Source: Catonia carolina (lineage: Eukaryota > Arthropoda > Insecta > Hemiptera > Achilidae). Taken from it: a stretch of DNA of 64,000 bases. The stretch spans positions 52,371,722 through 52,435,721 of the forward strand of contig JAQMRL010000005.1 of assembly GCA_035578175.1 (NCBI GenBank), read 5' to 3'. The translations under genes and the position numbers were made by a program. This document shows positions 58,674 through 64,000 of this stretch, piece by piece; position 1 is the stretch's first letter, and the number at the start of each line of letters is the position of its first letter. The notes below the pieces were generated by a model, which was not told the origin of the DNA, searched no databases, and was given only the letters and a program-made list of their open reading frames with translations.

Positions 58674-58724
58674 CAAGGGTGTGGCCAGTATTAGGCCAAT
58701 TCGGCTGAGGACTGCCGGCAAACG
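58674..58724 (-). CDS. Candidate 51-bp exon upstream in the channel gene
   Basis: On the minus strand GTGTTACAG precedes 51 nt ending TTG, followed by a GTAAGAA donor, in a local GC-rich patch. In phase 0 it reads RLPAVLSRIGLILATPL and could join the GDKKGDS exon directly. In another phase it reads FAGSPQPNWPNTGHTL, which would hit a stop if spliced straight to the 22.5-kb exon. The splice sites are good and the length is a multiple of three. I cannot match the peptide to a known channel segment, and the intron to the next exon would be about 36 kb. It may instead belong to another transcript. Confidence 0.4.
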
Positions 58725-58729
58725 CTGTA

Positions 58730-59120
58730 ACACAGACAGGACACTCACACAACCACAGACCACAATCACGTCCACATACCAAAAACTAATAACCATACAA
58801 AACAGTACATGCGGTATGCACTCACTGCTTTGCTTCCAGCAACATTTTAATATTTAATAATATTATCTCCTCAATTAAAAATTGAAGAAAGTTGACACAC
58901 TTAGTAAAGATTTAAAGATAAAAAAATAAATCATTTTAAAATTTTATTTACAATTAATAAAGAATTAACATAATAATTGAGGCATATTTAATACCTAAAT
59001 AAATATCATCCAATTTGTTGTACAGCTCAGCCCTAAACTTTAAAAGTATAACTACATAAAAATTATATTATTTTATTAAACATCCTATGTAGGATTTTTA
59101 AACAGCCGTATTATTTAAAA
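58730..59120. other. Intron without recognised feature
   Basis: This stretch is upstream (gene sense) of the candidate 51-bp exon. It is GC-richer up to 58845 and then AT-rich. No other feature. Confidence 0.35.
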
Positions 59121-59350
59121 TTGAAATATATATTTTCTAACCACCAGAATACGGTAACATAAAACACTTACCAATGTTTATATCGCTTTCGTGTATCTTG
59201 TACACATCCTCAGTAAATTAACCTCAGTAATTTTGACTTGTAATAAATGTTAATTTACTGAGGATGTGTACAAGATACACGAAAGCGATATAAACATTGG
59301 TAAGTGTTTTATGTTACCGTATTCTGGTGGTTAGAAAATATATATTTCAA
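59121..59350. repeat. Perfect 102-bp Penelope-type inverted repeat with hammerhead-like motif
   Basis: 59121-59222 and 59249-59350 are exact reverse complements over all 102 bp, separated by a 26-bp spacer. On the plus strand of the right arm CTGAGGA (59258-59264), U, a hairpin GTGTACAAGATACAC (59266-59280) and GAAA (59281-59284) are followed by GCGATATAAACATTGGTAAG. The same order occurs in the Penelope termini at 37.8 and 52-54 kb. Stem I pairing is poor, so ribozyme activity is doubtful. No coding is present: two termini joined head to head with the body deleted. Confidence 0.78.
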
Positions 59351-59459
59351 AAATTATATTATATCAAAACAAACAAATAAAACTGATTGGAAAAAAGAAT
59401 AGGAAATTTATTAAAAAAAAACCGAGTTATATTTTTCCTTTGTTGTAAGAAATATAGTA

Positions 59460-60172
59460 CAGTACAAGCTTGCTAATCCGAACCCTCCAGTAATCCAAAC
59501 TATCAAAAAAAAATAAGTTTTTATACGTAGCAATGATTTCCTATGGTACGATTATTTTTTGAATGTCTTAATACTGTAATCAGATGGTGAAATCATGAAC
59601 ATGACTCTGCAGAATGATGATGACAAGGATGAAAAACTACCGGAAAAAAAAACCACGAAGTGGGAGTTACAAGTTTTAATATGTGTATAAAGTGGGCTAA
59701 GGAAACCGATAAGCCATTTTATAAAATATTATTGCTAATGCAACTTCAAGACAAAGTATTTGAACGAAGTTCCAAGAAACGGAAGAAAATAAGTGACATT
59801 TTTGTGGAAAAATAAAGGTTACTGAAAAGTACGTATTTTATTATTGAATTAGGTTATTCCAACATAAACAACTGTATATATTTTAATTACTGTATGTATT
59901 GTTTTGTCTAAATGTCTGAATTTTTTTAATAAAAACTACAACAGCTGCATGTTAATTTATTTCGTTCAATGTGATTTTTTGTGGAGAAAACAAATAATAT
60001 CAGTTTATTGTATGTATATTATTATTAAATTAGTTTATTCCAACATAAAAAATTTGTATTTTACTCATTTTAATCATGAATATTGCCTTTTAGACAAAAA
60101 TTTGCTGATCCGAACTTTTCGGTAATCTGAACAGTCGCAATTTTTATTAGTTTGAATTGGTGAGCTTGTACT

Positions 60173-60173
<1 letters not shown>
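59460..60173 (+). mobile_element. Tigger/pogo element with transposase C-terminus
   Basis: CAGTACAAGCTTGCTAATCC at the left end and, inverted, CAGTACAAGCTCACCAATTC at the right end are flanked by TA (59458-59459, 60174-60175). A CAGT... end with an 'AATCCGAAC' subterminal block, repeated near 60110 as GATCCGAAC, is Tigger-like. The interior reads VTSFNMCIKWAKETDKPFYK, then ILLLMQLQDKVFERSSKKRK and ISDIFVEK with a stop near 59812. This parallels the Tigger tail at 19.45 kb (CFNTCIQWATE..., ...LLLLAQIRKDAV). It is 714 bp and internally deleted. Confidence 0.8.

Positions 60174-60175
<2 letters not shown>

Positions 60176-60208
<33 letters not shown>
60176..60208. repeat. ATA/TAA microsatellite
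   Basis: An (ATA)n tract of about 11 units starts at the TA duplication of the Tigger element. Confidence 0.9.
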
Positions 60209-60209
<1 letters not shown>

Positions 60210-62055
60210 CCCTTTTTTGTAATGAATAAACTGTACATTTATCTCTACTGTTAAATTTAATAATTAAGAATAAGTTTAAGTTAAGAAGGAAAATTAACCA
60301 ATCTAACCTACAGTTTCATAAATGTCCTAAATCAAATTAGTGCCTTTTTCAAAAGATTTAAGGGCGTAATAATTTCCGTTGAGTATTGCCTACTGATGCT
60401 AAAGGGCCATTTCTGTAATTCAGCTTTAAACTTTAAGATATCCCATATATTTTTATAATTTATGGAAGCAGGTTGAACAATTTGGGGGCCAGGTAAAAAA
60501 CATATTTGGAATAGTAGTTTTGTAGCTCTATGTAAAGGAATCAAATACTTTTTTCTTCTACTGTAGTTATGAATTCATTTTGAAAGTTCTAAACATTTAA
60601 GGAGTAGTACTTACAAATTAATAGTTTAATAAAGATACTTAATGTTGATAATATTAATGTCTGATATATGTACACGTCTTCTACATATCCGATACTTGTT
60701 ATATGAATCAAACTCAACAATTCTACTCTATACTATTATATAGAATGGTAAAATGTTTTGTTGAGAGAACTATTTCTGGAGTTATACTGGCCCGATTTTA
60801 AAGATTTTGGTGTCGTTTGAAAGCTATTGGCAAACAAATTTGCTGAAAATCCCAAATATTTGTTTTTATCGGAAAATCCTACTGGTAAATAAAAAAATTA
60901 GGTATCTCCATAACCACTGAAGTTATCGAATTGTAACCTTCACCATTGAATTCCTAGACCCAAAAACCTAAAGAATTTCTGTATCAAACCGTAAGTCAGC
61001 GAATATTTTTTCAAGTTGAAAAATAATTTTTATTATAAAACTGAATGAAGAGACACTGCTGGCCATTATGCCGTTGCGTTCTCCCACCACTACTGTATGC
61101 ACGCTGTCCTCTATTTCTATACCCCAGTCCAGTACTGCAACTCAGTATGGTTTGTAAGTGCATAGGAAGGTATCGCTCTGCTTCTTCAAGCCAATATATT
61201 ATTTAAACCAGTGAATTCAATTAATATTTAAACAGTGTTTTCAATTCTATTATTTTAAAGAAATTTTTATTGCTTTAAACGCCATTGCACAGCAATATAT
61301 TAATTAAATAGTAATTTTCATTGCTTTTTAGTTGTGAATAGCTACCAAAGCTGAGTGGGAGGTCCTTTATTTATTTATTTATTTAGTTCTGCTTTTATCG
61401 TAGGTATTCTTTATTCGCTAATATTTTTAATTCATGAAGCGAAGCAAGTACAGATCCACTAGTCATATATAAAATAAAAAAAAAATTATAATCAATCACA
61501 AAGCAAATGGCACATTTTTTAACTTTTGCCGAGTAATTAATGTGTAGCTGATACAATCGAGAGTAATTACATAACTTACACCGAGTAAACTAACGCATTA
61601 TGTGTCATGCTGATTATGATTATTTTTATTTTAAATTAGTTTGTAACTTATAATACCTGAAATGTTAAACATTTTTTAATGTACTCTAGTGATTGTTCAA
61701 ATTTAAATTATTTCATGACTTAAAAGAAACAACTGCTTTTTTACGATAAATTTTATGTGTTGAAATAATTTAGTGATATTTAAAATGACAGTTAGTCATT
61801 TATAACTGACAAAACCAATGATATATGAAGAAAGCTACCCAAAATTTAATAAAAGTAACTTACATCTATTTAACCTCAATCGTTGAAAATGTATTTGAAA
61901 AGATTACAAAATATTTAGAAAACTTATGAAGGTTTATTATAAAAATAATTATAATTTATGATTCACAATTTTATACTATCAAAATTATTGTCCACTGATA
62001 TTAAAAACACTAAACAAAATTGATGTCCACAAGAACCACACTAAGGGTATACATA
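60209..62055. other. Intron/intergenic, unassigned
   Basis: 60720-61200 contains less AT-rich text (TTATACTGGCCCGATTTTAA, GTTTGAAAGCTATTGGCAAA) that has the look of a dispersed repeat, but no second copy occurs in this window. (TTTA)n is short at 61368-61384. No coding sequence is supported. Confidence 0.35.
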
Positions 62056-62059
62056 TCTT

Positions 62060-62800
62060 TCACAAGCACACTGACTTTCTGGTTGTTGTTTGAAGGAGTT
62101 TGCTGAATCAAGATCGCTCAAAATCCAATCAGTTCTATCATCTGAAATGTCCCACTCATGTCTATCTCAAGTTAGTTGCATGTAGTGAGCAAACTTTTCC
62201 ATTTAATGTAGCTCCAAATAAACTAATCTTATACAGTGGGGCCAGGGAATATCGCTGGAAAACAAGATGACATGTTTGGAAAACATATGTTTGACACATT
62301 ATAACTTCATCTTGTTGGAATCACATTTGCTCAATGTCAACTTGTCAAACTGGGAGAAATGGTAGCAAAAAGTTTCATCGCCAAAATATATCTCTGAGTT
62401 CAAGTTACTGAAGTCCCATTTTCTCAAAAAAAGAAAAGAAAATGACCAAAAGTCCGTAGGTCCCTAACGTTTAGTGATGCCCAATACCTGTAGTTTTTTT
62501 TTTGGTTTACATAACTTTCTTATAAGTGAAAATGTGCCTCATTGCTCATCATGAAAACATTATCAGAATTCAGCACATTTAGCATTCTTTCATAAACAGT
62601 TTACATTGCTCATAATGATGTTCAAGGAGCTTTTGAAACAACATTATTTTGTGTGGATGACAATTTAACTCACTGTGTAAAATCTCTGTGGAATTGACAC
62701 TCTCAGATTCTTGACATTTTCTGCAATTAAAATTCCACAGGAACACCCAGTTGACTTCTTATTTACAACTGATCTAGTTTGAAATGATGTTACCCATTGG
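62060..62800 (-). mobile_element. Decayed mariner-superfamily (DUF4817-type) transposase
   Basis: Minus-strand reading in several frames gives VTSFQTRSVVNKKSTG at the right end (N-terminal HTH region), SNEAHFHL-like sequence near 62545, YVNQKKNYRYWASLNVRDL, MWFQQDEVIMCQTYVF near 62330, then FPGPT..., FIWSYIKWKSLLTTC near 62220-62190. The same blocks appear in the mariner element at 6.5-7.9 kb. Many stops and frameshifts; about 740 bp of coding debris without clear termini. Confidence 0.65.
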
Positions 62801-64000
62801 TTCTGAAACTTTTTTTTCGAGCCCCCTCCTATATGGTTTAACTGTAAGCTACGCCCCCTTATATGTATGTATTAAGTGTGCATTTTTTAAATAATACTTT
62901 TATTGGTAATTCTTATTTAAATTACATGTTTAAAGCCTATTCCTATTGGGACAATAATTTCAGTGTTGAAATAATTAAAATCATAATTGCAAATAGATCA
63001 GGGTACGTATTTTCAATAGGTACATATTGCTATAGTTGTTTGCACGTTCAGTTGACACAATGGAGCAGTATAGGACAGTGTATTTTTTATGGGGCTCTGA
63101 CTGCTACTAGCACATACACAAACATCGGCTTTGTAGATCAATGCCATCATAATCAATAACATTCCCCTCCTCTGCCCACCTTCGATAACCAATCTTATAA
63201 TGTAGAGTAGTCTATACGACTATTAATAAATTTATAATTAACACTATTAGTGTATACAGGCCGGCAAGATCCAAATGAATTGCGAGTTGCGCAGAACAAC
63301 TGAGTGAGAAAGAAATATTTAGAAAGAGATGGGTATATTGCTTCCCACACTTGTCAGTGTGGTACAGCCTGCCTACAAAGTTCTGTGTGCTGTTTATCAC
63401 ATACACACACATTATTGGTATACTTCTAGTTACAAATAGATTTAATTTTCTCTTGTACTATTACCAAAATGAAATAAAAACTTACTGCTTATATGCAGAT
63501 GTTGTCTTTTATGAAAATTTAATCTTAATGTAAGCCCTACTACGAGGAACTTTGACTAACGGAATTTCTGGGCTCCTGTGAATTGCCTCCTGACGCATGA
63601 ATTCTAATAATGAGCCGATTACTTCACGTCCTTGAGAGTGAATAGTTTTTTTGCTTCACTCTACTTTTTACGCTCATAGTGTAAAATAAAATATTATGCT
63701 GTTATTTTAAATACACTGAAACACTATTTTAAATAGTATACACAATTACACTGTTTTAAATTAACTGGTTTTTGATAACGCATAAAAGAAAATCACGTCT
63801 TTTAGTATGTAAGGTACTATTCTAAAGAAACCGACTGGACTACAAAACCGGAACACTACTTTTTTGACCCACTGTACGGATGTTCACTCTTTAGTGACTG
63901 GGAACGCACTGGCTCTGAAACCCCCCACTACTTCCTTTGCTACTGCGCATACACAACTCACATCTCATTTGGAATGAGTTGGCCTGTACTTAACTTCATA
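62801..64000. other. Unassigned sequence at the right edge
   Basis: This is AT-rich up to about 63530. From there to 64000 the sequence is GC-richer, with ATCACGTCTTTTAGTATG and CCCCCCACTACTTCC. I found no frame, splice-flanked exon or transposon terminus. Confidence 0.35.

Noticed and set aside
59258..59310. Full hammerhead call in the 59.1-kb palindrome
   Set aside because: Core boxes and stem II are present, but the stem I strands next to CTGAGGA and GGTA do not pair well, so I list it as hammerhead-like only.

Overview
The window is a non-coding-rich stretch of a eukaryotic, almost certainly insect, nuclear genome. It is very AT-rich, has long introns, and is crowded with decayed mariner, Tigger/pogo, PIF/Harbinger, piggyBac-like, LINE, SINE and Penelope-like elements. 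The mix fits a hemipteran-type genome, but that placement is inference. There are no bacterial-style operons, CRISPR arrays or rRNA genes.

Host gene: the only host protein-coding gene I can support lies on the minus strand. Its 3' end is at 3944. The last exon (3944-4075) encodes the fourth transmembrane segment and C-terminus of a Cys-loop ligand-gated (chloride-type) channel. A 42-bp microexon (11271-11312) and a 105-bp cysteine-rich exon (22463-22567) join to it in one frame with good splice sites. A 51-bp candidate exon (58674-58724) would extend the gene to at least 54 kb. The ligand-binding domain and TM1-TM3 must lie beyond the right edge. Most of the window is therefore intron.

Layout: 1-3943 is AT-rich 3' flank. 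4240-7863 holds a piggyBac-like MITE, a deleted mariner and a second mariner carrying a LINE 3' end. 8990-10366 holds a dispersed repeat (family C) and a long-TIR mariner remnant. 11455-18030 carries SINEs, copies of a ~380-bp repeat (family D) and a fold-back mariner. 19257-21910 has a Tigger C-terminus and nested LINE debris. 23454-26510 has a second fold-back mariner and a Tigger-ended element containing repeat C, itself containing a SINE. 27725-38320 has SINEs, repeat E, LINE debris, a Harbinger MITE, a Harbinger fragment and a Penelope fragment. 42045-46880 has repeat D, a Penelope remnant, three RTE-like LINE 3' ends and repeat C. 48475-48905 is repeat E. 52145-54315 is a Penelope-like element with an intact 586-codon frame between 348-bp inverted arms, followed by a Jockey-type LINE and another LINE 3' end. 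59121-60173 has a perfect 102-bp Penelope-type palindrome and a Tigger element. 62060-62800 is a decayed mariner.

Most interesting: the arms of the 52-54 kb Penelope-like element fold as a near-canonical type-I hammerhead ribozyme on each strand. Related CTGANGA...GAAA terminal motifs with different stem II sequences occur at 59.1-59.35 kb and 37.74-37.82 kb, and a decayed relative at 43.1 kb. Four to five loci with Penelope-type inverted termini in 64 kb suggest a recently active or proliferating lineage in this genome.
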